The notes beneath the pieces were generated by a model. The model did not search any database and was not told the origin of the DNA. It worked only from the letters and a program-made list of their open reading frames with translations. The translations under genes were made by a program, and so were the position numbers. This document shows positions 23,381 through 31,172 of a stretch of DNA of 36,644 bases, piece by piece. The DNA is from Clostridia bacterium (lineage in GTDB: Bacteria; Bacillota; Clostridia; Christensenellales; Aristaeellaceae). The stretch lies in assembly GCA_017460395.1 (NCBI GenBank), contig JAFUBA010000195.1:1-36644 (forward strand), written 5' to 3'. Within the stretch, counting starts at the first letter, position 1; each line of letters begins with the position of its first letter.

Positions 23381-24817
23381 TTATGCAAGCTCGAAGGAAT
23401 AAAAGTTCATGGCGCCTGCCCCGGAAAAGCGGAAGTACAGCGCATGGACTCCCCTCTCTATCTTCAGATGGCTGCTTGCATAGATTTTTGATCCTGAGGA
23501 TCTGACGGGAATCCTGGAAGAGACGGACTGGAAATCCGGCTCGGAGGAGACCTCCACGGCGCCGTCGCAGGGACCGCTGATACACACCCGCAGGCTGTGG
23601 GCCTCCTGAATATCAAAGTATTTGAATCCGGCCACGGCACCGTCTTTCATGTTGGCAATATACTGTGTGGCGCTGTGGTCATCGTCCTTTTTATCCTGGG
23701 TGAAGTAGGGATGCGCTTTTTTGTCAAACTTCCGGTCATAGCGTGCAACGCCGCTTCGGCTCCAGAGATTGCACGCGATGCGGGCGGGGTAGATGCCGAT
23801 GCCGTGCAACGGCCCGCCGTTGAGACCGCAGGAGGTGACCTCAGATTGGCAGAAACTCCCGTCCTCCCGGCGTCTCAGCTTTTCTGCGCAGGCCTGGCGG
23901 GAGTAGGAATGCTGGTTTGTCTGCCGGTGGTAGAAGATGTACCAGTCATCGCCGAGCTTTGCCATGCCGCCGTGAGTGTTCCCCAGGTAGTTCCTCCCCT
24001 GTCTCTCATCCGTGTTTCCGTCAAGGAAGAGATCTCCGAGGTCCACCAGCGTTCCGCCGAAACGGAAGTCTCCGTCCGGACGGTCACTCTGGGCATAGCA
24101 GAGCTCGTGATTACATGAGCCTGAATACACAAAGATGTATTTTCCGTCGATCTTTCGGATGGAGGAGGCTTCAAAGAACTCGTGGTCCAGAAACTCGTCT
24201 GGTGCGCCGTTCCCTTTGCGCGGGAAGAGAAGCGTTGGCTCCTGAATGATGGTCATCATGTCGGAGGCGAGTTCCATCACGACCCCGCCACTGTTTTTCA
24301 GGGAATGGAAGCGGCTCAGGATGGCAGGCACCTTAGTGGCAAAGCCGGAGTAGAGCCAGACTCTGCCGTCCTCATCGTGCAGGACGCCCGGATCAAACGG
24401 AAACTCGTCTCCCCTGCGGGAACCGAACTTCCGTCCCTGCCTGTCATGCACGTGCCCCAGAAACTCGTAACGGCCGTCCGGTTTGTCGCATACAGCAACC
24501 CCGATGGCACCCATGAAGTCAAAGGCATAATAGAGGTAGTAGCGACCGTCAGGGCCCTGCTGGACATCCGGTGCGAAGAGAAGACGCAGGCCTGTGAGGT
24601 TCATGGGATCCTGTTTTTTGGAGAAGATGACGCCGGAGCAGGTCCAGTCACTGAGGTCGCTGAGCGGTGCGGACCAGCAGACGTAATCGTTCATGCAGAA
24701 GATCGGGGCACCGAAGCGGTCATGGGAACCGTAGACATAGACCCTGTCCCCAAACACATGGGGCTCGCCGTCCGGGATGTATTCCCACTGGGGCAGATAG
24801 GGATTGAAAACCTGCAT
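23381..24817 (-). CDS. Family 43-type glycoside hydrolase with C-terminal beta domain
   Basis: 478 aa, no signal peptide, so intracellular. ATG follows AGAGGTGGTGAGAGG. The propeller domain carries the three expected GH43 acids: the base near Asp16 (YIPDGEPHVFGDRVYVYGSHD), the pKa modulator Asp142 (PFDPGVLHDEDGRVWLYSG), and the general acid Glu216 (HEFFEASSIRKIDGKYIFVYSG). The conserved NTHGGMAKLGDDWYIFYHR segment follows. Residues about 380-478 form a beta-sandwich (ATQYIANMKDGAVAGFKYFDIQ...LYFRFSGAGAMNFYSFEL) resembling a CBM6-like accessory domain. This architecture is common in arabinosidase/xylosidase-type enzymes. It is the first gene of the glycan locus, and its promoter carries tandem LytTR-like repeats. 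Confidence 0.9.
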   Translation of the reverse strand: MQVFNPYLPQWEYIPDGEPHVFGDRVYVYGSHDRFGAPIFCMNDYVCWSAPLSDLSDWTCSGVIFSKKQDPMNLTGLRLLFAPDVQQGPDGRYYLYYAFDFMGAIGVAVCDKPDGRYEFLGHVHDRQGRKFGSRRGDEFPFDPGVLHDEDGRVWLYSGFATKVPAILSRFHSLKNSGGVVMELASDMMTIIQEPTLLFPRKGNGAPDEFLDHEFFEASSIRKIDGKYIFVYSGSCNHELCYAQSDRPDGDFRFGGTLVDLGDLFLDGNTDERQGRNYLGNTHGGMAKLGDDWYIFYHRQTNQHSYSRQACAEKLRRREDGSFCQSEVTSCGLNGGPLHGIGIYPARIACNLWSRSGVARYDRKFDKKAHPYFTQDKKDDDHSATQYIANMKDGAVAGFKYFDIQEAHSLRVCISGPCDGAVEVSSEPDFQSVSSRIPVRSSGSKIYASSHLKIERGVHALYFRFSGAGAMNFYSFELA

Positions 24818-24853
24818 CCTCTCACCACCTCTTTATCTGAAATGGTTACATTC

Positions 24854-24881
24854 AGTATATTTTTGGCGAAATCAAATACAA
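24854..24881 (-). promoter_or_regulatory. Promoter of the GH43-led glycan locus
   Basis: On the minus strand TTGTAT (24876-24881), a 16-base spacer, TATACT (24854-24859). The -10 box is good and the -35 weak, which suits an activated promoter. The LytTR-like repeats end five bases upstream of the -35. Confidence 0.6.
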
Positions 24882-24886
24882 GATGG

Positions 24887-24916
24887 CGCAACTTTTCCTG
24901 TCGGTTTCGCAACTTT
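24887..24916 (-). promoter_or_regulatory. Tandem LytTR-type operator
   Basis: Two identical copies of AAAGTTGCG on the minus strand (24908-24916 and 24887-24895), separated by 12 bases, giving a 21-base period. LytTR regulators (AgrA, ComE, VirR) bind pairs of imperfect 9-bp direct repeats with 12-13 bp between them, just upstream of a -35 box. The repeats match the published consensus at eight of nine positions as I remember it. A related AAAGTGCAA lies one turn farther upstream. Confidence 0.6.
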
Positions 24917-24954
24917 TTTTGCACTTTTCCTGTATTTTTCGGCCCTTTTAACAC

Positions 24955-24983
24955 ACAAAAAAGCCCCGCCAGGCTGGCGGGGC
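24955..24983 (-). terminator. Terminator of the AgrC/LytTR operon
   Basis: A perfect stem GCCCCGCCAG / CTGGCGGGGC (24963-24983) followed on the minus strand by TTTTTTGTG. It lies 18 bases after the kinase stop codon and insulates the GH43 promoter from read-through. Confidence 0.95.
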
Positions 24984-25001
24984 AGACGGAACAGAATATG
25001 C

Positions 25002-26318
25002 TCATGAAGGGATGGGGAGCATGATGGACAGCTTGAAAATGCCGCCGTCGCTCTCCAGCTGGATATCGCCTTCATAGCGCTCGGTGAGCATGCGGATGCT
25101 CTGCATCCCGAAACCGTGATAGGCTCTGTCCTCCTTGCTGGTCACGGGAAGACCATCGTCAAAGCGGATCTCGCCCTCAAAGAAATTCTCCTCCTCAATG
25201 ATCAGGCATCCGGCACGGTTACGCACGCTCAGGGAAATGAGCCGCCGCTCAGGGTCCGCGATCCGGCTGACAGCGTCGATAGCGTTGTCCATGATGTTTC
25301 CGAACAGGGCATAGACATCTTCGTCCTGAAGGAAGGACAGGTGCCGTCCGTCTGCGATGCAGGAGAAGGTGATGTTCTTCTGAAGGCAGGCAAGAGACTT
25401 GTTGGAGAGCACCACGTCAAGGGCTGTGTTCTCCGAACGGATGGAGGTGTCGTAGATGTTGACCAGCTGGCCGATTTCCCTCAGCTCTTTCCGGTAGCCC
25501 TTCTCCCCAAGGGCGTCGATCTGATGGCGGATGTCGTGGCACTTGATGTTGATGGCATCGTGGATGGCCTTGTCCTGCTCAAAGCGGGCCTGCTCACTGT
25601 GCAGGAGCTGATCGGCTATATCCGCCCGGATCCTGGCATCCGATTCTCTGAGATGACACATGCTCACGAGCAGGACCAGGAAGGAACAGATCGCAGAATA
25701 GAGGTTGGTCAGATTGAGCATCCCAAGACTGTCTGCGATGGGAAATTCATATCGCACAAGATCCAGCACGATGCTCACGCCTACCACGGCGACGGCGATC
25801 AGCAGCAGCAGCCTGCTGTCCAGGCGATCAAACTGGTTGAAGCGCTTGTACTTTTTGTTCCACACGGCAAGGTAGCCATAGAGGGTCAGGGCCAGGATGA
25901 GGACAAGGGAAAGAAGCAGGCGGTCGAGGAGCAGAGGAAGAGAGAAATTATATCTCAGATATTCCCAGCATCTCTCGCACAGGTGCTGAATACTGTAAGC
26001 GACTGTGCCCGCAAACATGGCGGTAAAGAAGTCAACCCGGGCATAAAAGAGAACGGCGAGAATGTTCAGAACAAACACACCGATGTATTTCCACAGAGCG
26101 CTTATCATGATTTCGCGGGAAGTCATGAACACAAAATCCGGGGTGAAGACCGACATCCAGATACTGATGATACAAAAAGATAGAGACAGGCGCAGCCCCC
26201 AGAGGGACCGTTTCTCCATCTGGCTGATGACAAGAAAGCTTCCGGCCATGATAGACAGTAGAATATGGAAGTCATCCTGAAAGTATGTGAGCAAAAGACC
26301 TGGTAAACTGGCAAGCAT
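25002..26318 (-). CDS. AgrC-like sensor histidine kinase (GHKL)
   Basis: 438 aa; ATG follows GAGGAGGGACACATAT, and that ribosome binding site overlaps the stop of the response-regulator gene. The first 225 residues carry about six hydrophobic segments, as in AgrC-type receptors of peptides. The cytosolic part has a dimerisation/phosphoacceptor helix (INIKCHDIRHQIDAL, His261), then a GHKL ATPase (HATPase_c_5 type) with the N-box FGNIMDNAIDAV (Asn341/Asn345) and the G-box YHGFGMQSIRMLTERYEG. It would autophosphorylate on His261 and pass the phosphate to the LytTR protein. No AgrB protease or AgrD peptide gene is visible nearby, so the signal is unknown. Confidence 0.92.
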   Translation of the reverse strand: MLASLPGLLLTYFQDDFHILLSIMAGSFLVISQMEKRSLWGLRLSLSFCIISIWMSVFTPDFVFMTSREIMISALWKYIGVFVLNILAVLFYARVDFFTAMFAGTVAYSIQHLCERCWEYLRYNFSLPLLLDRLLLSLVLILALTLYGYLAVWNKKYKRFNQFDRLDSRLLLLIAVAVVGVSIVLDLVRYEFPIADSLGMLNLTNLYSAICSFLVLLVSMCHLRESDARIRADIADQLLHSEQARFEQDKAIHDAINIKCHDIRHQIDALGEKGYRKELREIGQLVNIYDTSIRSENTALDVVLSNKSLACLQKNITFSCIADGRHLSFLQDEDVYALFGNIMDNAIDAVSRIADPERRLISLSVRNRAGCLIIEEENFFEGEIRFDDGLPVTSKEDRAYHGFGMQSIRMLTERYEGDIQLESDGGIFKLSIMLPIPS

Positions 26319-26332
26319 ATATGTGTCCCTCC

Positions 26333-27040
26333 TCAGATGCGCAGGCCGTAGCGGTGAAACTCGGCCATGAAGTCTTTTTTGCGCATCCGGCTGATGTCAA
26401 ATTCGCGCCCGTCAAGGACCGCAGTGTTTCCCCGGATCTGCTGGATGTGCCGGAGGTTGACGATGGTCTGGTTGTTCAGCCGAAAAAAGCCCTTTTCCGG
26501 CAGCAGCTTCTCCACGTCCTTGAGCGTTCCGTATCCTTTGATGGTCTCGCGGGCTGTCTTATAGTGCAGATGGTGCTCAAAGACTTCGATATAGAACAGT
26601 TCCTCTGCCTTTACCCGATAACGCTCCGTGCCGGAGGCAATCAGGATCTCCTCCTCGTCCTCCTTAGGGTGGCAGCGCCGGAGAGCTCTCTGGAATTTCA
26701 GCTCCAGGGCCGGGTAGGTGAGTGGCTTGAGAATATAGTCCAGGGCGTCCACCTCATAGCCCTGCACTGCATACTGGGCGAGGGAAGTAAGAAAAATGAG
26801 GATGACTTTATCGTCCTTCTCGCGCAGTTTGTGCGCTGCCTTCATTCCGTCCATGCCGCCCATGCGGATGTCCATGAAGACGATGTCATACTGGTACTGG
26901 AAGCTGTCCAGAAATTCTTCGGCACTTCTGTGCCAGGAAGTCTGCATTTTTACATCCTTCTCCGCACCATAGCGATCAAGGCATGTCTGCAGGCGATGGC
27001 TGTCCTGTTCCGAGTCCTCTACAATGGCAATTCGAACCAT
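26333..27040 (-). CDS. LytTR-family response regulator
   Basis: 235 aa from ATG at 27040, chosen because GGAGGGCAAAGCC precedes it; an in-frame ATG at 27055 has no ribosome binding site. The receiver domain has the acidic pair in VEDSEQD, phosphoacceptor Asp57 in FMDIRMGGMDG, Thr/Ser in FLTSLAQ, and Lys in LKPLTY. Residues about 135-232 are a LytTR DNA-binding domain (LFYIEVFEHHLHYKT, GTLKDVEKLLPEKGFFRLNNQTIVNLRHIQQI). It is co-transcribed with the downstream AgrC-like kinase (14-base gap). The tandem AAAGTTGCG repeats before the GH43 gene, just beyond the kinase terminator, are a natural candidate target. Confidence 0.95.
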   Translation of the reverse strand: MVRIAIVEDSEQDSHRLQTCLDRYGAEKDVKMQTSWHRSAEEFLDSFQYQYDIVFMDIRMGGMDGMKAAHKLREKDDKVILIFLTSLAQYAVQGYEVDALDYILKPLTYPALELKFQRALRRCHPKEDEEEILIASGTERYRVKAEELFYIEVFEHHLHYKTARETIKGYGTLKDVEKLLPEKGFFRLNNQTIVNLRHIQQIRGNTAVLDGREFDISRMRKKDFMAEFHRYGLRI

Positions 27041-27078
27041 GGCTTTGCCCTCCATTGTCCATTCGCCGTTTGATGATG

Positions 27079-27097
27079 TGACTGATTGTATCAGTCA
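27079..27097. promoter_or_regulatory. Inverted repeat upstream of the response regulator
   Basis: TGACTGAT-tgt-ATCAGTCA, a perfect 8-bp-arm inverted repeat 39 bases upstream of the regulator start, so within the leader or promoter. Possible autoregulatory or other operator. Confidence 0.5.
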
Positions 27098-27119
27098 GAA
27101 TCTGTTCATGCAACGATTT

Positions 27120-27143
27120 ACATTCAGGAGGAAGTCTGAATGT
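27120..27143. promoter_or_regulatory. Second inverted repeat upstream of the response regulator
   Basis: ACATTCAG-gaggaagt-CTGAATGT, perfect 8-bp arms, 80 bases upstream of the regulator start. It is different in sequence from the repeat at 27079-27097. Confidence 0.45.
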
Positions 27144-27551
27144 TGAAGGCAACATGGATGCAATACTTCTTATTGCCTGCGTGCCAGTGAACATGTTGAA
27201 ATGCCATTTCTTTTCGCAACCGGACCTGATTTTCCTGCATATAAAGGCTTGTGTATGAAGTGTATAATGTATACTAACTGTATAAAACACACACAACACA
27301 CAATATACGAATCACACATGCGTGCATGATCTAGAAAGAATAGGGCGCCTCTTATTATGAATCAGATGTACAATACAGATAGTACACTAAAAGCACATGT
27401 GCAATACAATACATTCTATATGCTCATCTCTGAACCTGTTTGACGATAAGTCTTCGGAAAGAAAGCGTGCATACTGGCTTTTCATTGATTAGGTATCTTT
27501 TTAGCAATGCATATCCTGTGCATATTGCGCTTGATATGGGCAATACAGAAT

Positions 27552-27564
27552 ATACAGCAAGAAT
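27552..27564 (+). repeat. ATACAGCAAGAAT repeat, region B copy
   Basis: The 13-base core shared with 13408-13420 and 30103-30115, all in plus orientation. Here it follows AATACAGAAT, so two ATACAG words lie nine bases apart. Confidence 0.65.
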
Positions 27565-27813
27565 AATATAACCGTATTAAGTGCATAAAGAAGAATATAC
27601 AGTTAATACAGCAAATAAAGACAGCGCAGATAATATGCTGCGTCAGTGGTCTAATGTGCTTCGAGCGATAGAATGATGCGGGTGATACATGTAAGCTGTA
27701 TATTACTTATTATATGCTTAAGGTGTATTATGCGCATAATACAGCAGTTCAAAATTGCAGCCTGCCGCTACATTTCAGGCGGGCATGTGAACGGACTCCG
27801 TCATTATAGGAAA

Positions 27814-27840
27814 CAAACCTCCGGCTAAGCCGGAGGTTTG
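27814..27840 (-). terminator. Terminator of the AAA-ATPase gene
   Basis: AAACCTCCGGC / GCCGGAGGTTT, a perfect 11-bp stem with loop TTA, followed on the minus strand by GTTTCC. It lies about 30 bases beyond the stop codon. Confidence 0.85.
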
Positions 27841-27870
27841 GATTGTGGGATCAGTTGCTCAAATAGCGAA

Positions 27871-29466
27871 TCAGACAACAGCCTCATATAAGAGTCTGTC
27901 TCCGATGTGTACCTGATGAAGTCCCGGTTGTTTGTTCTTATTAAAGCTGAAACTTAGCATATAGCCGACTTTCAGATCCCAATAGTCAAGGTATCCGGAC
28001 AACTGTTTTTCCCCTTCGGCATTGTACCTTTCTCCGTGCCAGATTTTCATTTCAATAATATATCTTCTGCCTAAATAATGGATTATCAGGTCAGTTCTTC
28101 TGTAATCACGGAGTCGTTCTTCCACGCTGTACGTGCCTGTGCCGTTGATAATCCCGGACACATAGGTAATGAAGCGCTCTCTGCCTTCTTCTTCAATGAA
28201 TTTCTCTGTGTTGTCTTTATGAATTCTATTGTGCTCTCTGACAAAGTGATCCATCATCTTCGGAACATCAAGCCAGCCATCATCATCTACAAAAGCTGAT
28301 TTCATTCCGGCAGCGATTTGTTTCAAATCATTATTCTGGTCGCTTTCTCCAATAAAATGCGTGTACAATAGCATTTCAAACATTCGATTGGAAACGGTTA
28401 CGGTGTTGTGGCTATTGCGTATAAAACCGTACATGAAGAGTTGCTGCTGATCTTCATCATAAGGCAACCAGGCAATGGATTCACCGCGGAGGAGCAAATG
28501 GCGAAGTTTATACTTTAGGTTCGGGTGGTTTGTCAGCTCGCCTGTTAGGGATTCAAAAAGTGGGTTACCTGTTTCTGACAGAATGAATTTTACTGCCTCA
28601 TCAACTCCGTAAATTGTCCATGCTTTTTCCAGAGCAGTAAATGTGTTTGGCACCAGCTTCTGGTCGATCACCTCACAGATGCGGCTCACCAGATAAGGAT
28701 ACCCGTTTGTGTATTCATGAATCTGCCTTGCAATTTCTGCTGTATTGATTAAGAGATTATGATCCGCTTTGTATTCATCCAACATTCCCTGGATTCCTGT
28801 CTCATGGAGACTCATGTCGATGTCAAAATCTGCAGCAATATTCCATGGACTGTTGACCTTATGCTGGTCGTCATCACGAATTTTACTCTTCAGGTGTTTA
28901 ACATCTGTCACTCCTGCTAAAATGACGGACTGAAAAGTTGGAATGTTTTCTGCATCTCTGCTGATGTACCCATCTCTCAGGAGAGCCAAAAAATCGAGAA
29001 AGACCTGATTATTTGTGGCACTGTCCACCTCATCGATAATCAGCACGATCGGTTTCTCTGATATTTCACACCATTCTCCAAGCGTGAGAAACAGTTCATC
29101 CATTTTGGCTTTTTCATCTTTTCGGCTCAGATAGTCCTCAAACTGGTTTCTGATCTGTTCCGGGATTGACCGGTATAAGGTGGGATTTCTTTTGAACAAT
29201 CTGCAAAATGACTTTACAAAAGACTGTTCTGTTTTGAAATTTTCCTCTGTTACTCTGGCAAAACTCAAGTTCAAAACGATATATTCGTTTGTCAAAACTC
29301 TTTGAAGGGCTGTGAGTGTGGTCGTCTTTCCGTATTGTCTCGGCCGGTTGATGGTAAAATACTTTCCTCCATCAACAAGTTTTTTGATCTCCATGACCCG
29401 CTCGGAGAGATCAACCATATAATGCTTTTCGGGTATGCATACTGCTGCAGTATTGAATGATTTCAT
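27871..29466 (-). CDS. AAA-ATPase-like / PD-(D/E)XK nuclease-domain protein
   Basis: 531 aa; start ATG preceded by AAAGAGAGAGAAGC, a moderate ribosome binding site. N-terminal AAA-ATPase_like domain: Walker A NRPRQYGKTTTL (Lys47), Walker B VLIIDEVDSA (Asp145, Glu146). A C-terminal PD-(D/E)XK domain of the PDDEXK_9 type has Asp459 in RRTDLIIHYLG and Glu472-x-Lys474 in YIIEMKIWHG, followed by the usual EKQLSGYLDYW helix. Proteins of this architecture are abundant, often multicopy, in gut Firmicutes and Bacteroidetes and behave like mobile genes; their function is not established. Its base composition is clearly more AT-rich than the hydrolase genes, and long repeat-rich spacers flank it on both sides, which suggests recent acquisition. 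Confidence 0.93.
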   Translation of the reverse strand: MKSFNTAAVCIPEKHYMVDLSERVMEIKKLVDGGKYFTINRPRQYGKTTTLTALQRVLTNEYIVLNLSFARVTEENFKTEQSFVKSFCRLFKRNPTLYRSIPEQIRNQFEDYLSRKDEKAKMDELFLTLGEWCEISEKPIVLIIDEVDSATNNQVFLDFLALLRDGYISRDAENIPTFQSVILAGVTDVKHLKSKIRDDDQHKVNSPWNIAADFDIDMSLHETGIQGMLDEYKADHNLLINTAEIARQIHEYTNGYPYLVSRICEVIDQKLVPNTFTALEKAWTIYGVDEAVKFILSETGNPLFESLTGELTNHPNLKYKLRHLLLRGESIAWLPYDEDQQQLFMYGFIRNSHNTVTVSNRMFEMLLYTHFIGESDQNNDLKQIAAGMKSAFVDDDGWLDVPKMMDHFVREHNRIHKDNTEKFIEEEGRERFITYVSGIINGTGTYSVEERLRDYRRTDLIIHYLGRRYIIEMKIWHGERYNAEGEKQLSGYLDYWDLKVGYMLSFSFNKNKQPGLHQVHIGDRLLYEAVV

Positions 29467-30097
29467 GCTTCTCTCTCTTTAAGGATCTCCTTGTGCCTCT
29501 TAAGTCATATGATGCAGGCCAGCCTTTATATGTGTCTTAGCCCTGATACACTTATTATAGAAATTACATTAAAACAGTCAATCATTATGTCTTACGTCTG
29601 TGGTGTCTGTGGTGAATGTGAACTGAGATGATACTCCAGTACACGTTCGCTTCGTGCACCGTTGAACACAATATGGATGATGGACAGATATGCGGGGGAG
29701 AGATTGTGTTGGCGTTTTCGCAATGAGATGTATCGGTACTGTCCGCCCATATTATGAAGAGATGTCGAATTGGTTTTGAAAAGAAGCTTTCTATAACAAC
29801 CACACCAAGGATGGATTGCCCCCGTTTCATCCGGATAAACTCTTGTACATTGTGAACAGTCAGCACACCGAAAAAGGGGAAGGATACATATGGAGAAGAT
29901 CAGAAGTAACTGATGCTGGTATGACAGACGGATTCTGCTGATGTGTGCATGAGACACATGATGCGGGCTGTACACACAACACACAGCAGTAACACTATAC
30001 ACGTAATACAGAAAAAATGTATCTGATGTATATCTATGTAGGCCGGCGCGAAGAAGAAATATGAACTTCCTCTTATAACGAGACTGGTGTAATATAC

Positions 30098-30117
30098 AGA
30101 CAATACAGCAAGAATGT
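30098..30117 (+). repeat. Exact 20-base intergenic repeat, copy 2
   Basis: AGACAATACAGCAAGAATGT, identical to 13403-13422, about 17 kb away and in the same orientation. Confidence 0.7.
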
Positions 30118-30601
30118 ATATGCAACACAATGACTTAGGTGGGTACTCAATGCTATTTCTGGAGTCTGGCTGATGACAGAACTGCCGGATGGTCGAATGC
30201 TTTCTTTCCATAGGAAGCAGAGCGCTTTTGAAATACAGGTATGACGCATGCTATGTATAATGTTTTAAATACAGAACATACAGCAGATTCCTGGAACCGT
30301 ACACTGTATAGAACGCAGCTGGAAGAGAATACAGAAGATACAGCAAACAGAGGTTGCCGAGTAAATAGCTGTGAAAGCAGTTGAAATCCGACGTGCATAG
30401 AACAATGGTTTCAATCATCCAACAATGCCTGATATTTACAATACATAGAAGAAAGTATGTATACAACACATCATACGCATTATACACAATAAGTACATGT
30501 GAAGTAATTCTCACGTTGGTGGACGTGGTCAATAAGGGAACCATAAAACAGGCAACATAGATAGGCTGCATATGAAATATCACACATATAATATGCTTCG
30601 A

Positions 30602-30614
30602 CTGTATAATACAG
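30602..30614. repeat. CTGTAT-A-ATACAG inverted repeat, copy 2
   Basis: Same 13-base palindrome as 13347-13359, again followed by ATG. Confidence 0.5.
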
Positions 30615-30735
30615 ATGCAACAGTGGAGAGGATTAGGCGGCTTTTCCTGCTGCCTTATGCAGAGACTGTTGTATCTGCATTGTACAGATGATATGTTGGC
30701 TCTTTCCTCTCGATAGAGTCAAAATAAAGATGTGC

Positions 30736-30764
30736 ATAATACAGATGAGATGTATAAGACGCAT
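30736..30764 (+). repeat. ATAATACAGATGAGA plus ATAAGACGCAT repeat pair
   Basis: ATAATACAGATGAGA (30736-30750) also occurs at 13350-13364, and ATAAGACGCAT (30754-30764) at 13132-13142 and 13491-13501. In region A the same words occur in a different order and spacing, so this is a shared vocabulary rather than one long duplication. Confidence 0.6.
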
Positions 30765-31172
30765 TATGCATATGACGTCCGTCCGCACAGGAATCAAGGT
30801 GGAAACTCGTTCACGTTCCCGACAGAAAGCAAAAGAATATCTGTACAATACACAGCATACAGGTATCGAATGGTGCAATCCAAGGGGAAAGAAATATCGG
30901 CGAATCGATCGGAAACATGCATCAGGATCAGGTAAGAAGGGCCGTGAAATCCAGAAAGAAATGGATCGAGAACACAGGATGTAAAATACAGAAGATACAC
31001 ACTTAATGCACAATAAAGCGCATGAGCCAGATACAGCACAGGTTTTTGAAAATACAGATCAAGCACAGACGCATGGCAGGAAACAGGGGAGAGGTGCAAG
31101 AATTGAGATCTGTCTTGTTCAAGACGCCATCCGGAATTCACCGAAGTTACTGGGGGTATCTTCACTGTGTCC

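Larger units (their letters stand above)
27041..27870. other. Long AT-rich, repeat-word intergenic region B
   Basis: 830 bases upstream of the response regulator and downstream of the ATPase gene. It holds two clean inverted repeats near the regulator start (27079-27097 and 27120-27143), the AATACAGAATATACAGCAAGAAT repeat segment near 27542-27564, further ATACAG words at 27370-27376, 27595-27612 and 27738-27745, and the ATPase terminator at 27814-27840. No gene is convincing. Confidence 0.6.
29467..31166. other. Long AT-rich, repeat-word intergenic region C
   Basis: 1700 bases with no convincing gene; the longest spacer in the window. It contains at least ten ATACAG words, nearly all in plus orientation, often paired nine bases apart (AATACAGAACATACAGCA near 30269, AATACAGAAGATACAGCA near 30329). 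Exact repeats shared with region A lie at 30098-30117 and 30736-30750. An open frame of 98 codons at 30688-30984 and one of 93 codons on the minus strand at 29585-29866 have no ribosome binding site and are not called. Confidence 0.6.

Noticed and set aside
24887-24916. The AAAGTTGCG pair as a chance run in an A-rich promoter
   Set aside because: Considered, but two identical nine-mers at exactly two helical turns, next to a -35 box and beside a LytTR regulator gene, make a real operator more likely; kept as a finding at moderate confidence.
27541-27620. ATACAG repeats as a CRISPR array
   Set aside because: The repeats are 6-20 bases, irregularly spaced and degenerate, with no constant spacers and no cas genes.
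29585-29866. A 93-codon minus-strand open frame in spacer C
   Set aside because: No ribosome binding site and a His/Ser/Ile-rich composition with no motif; it could be debris but cannot be supported as a gene.
30688-30984. A 98-codon plus-strand open frame with a basic C-terminus in spacer C
   Set aside because: No ribosome binding site, composed partly of the dispersed ATACAG words, and no recognisable domain.
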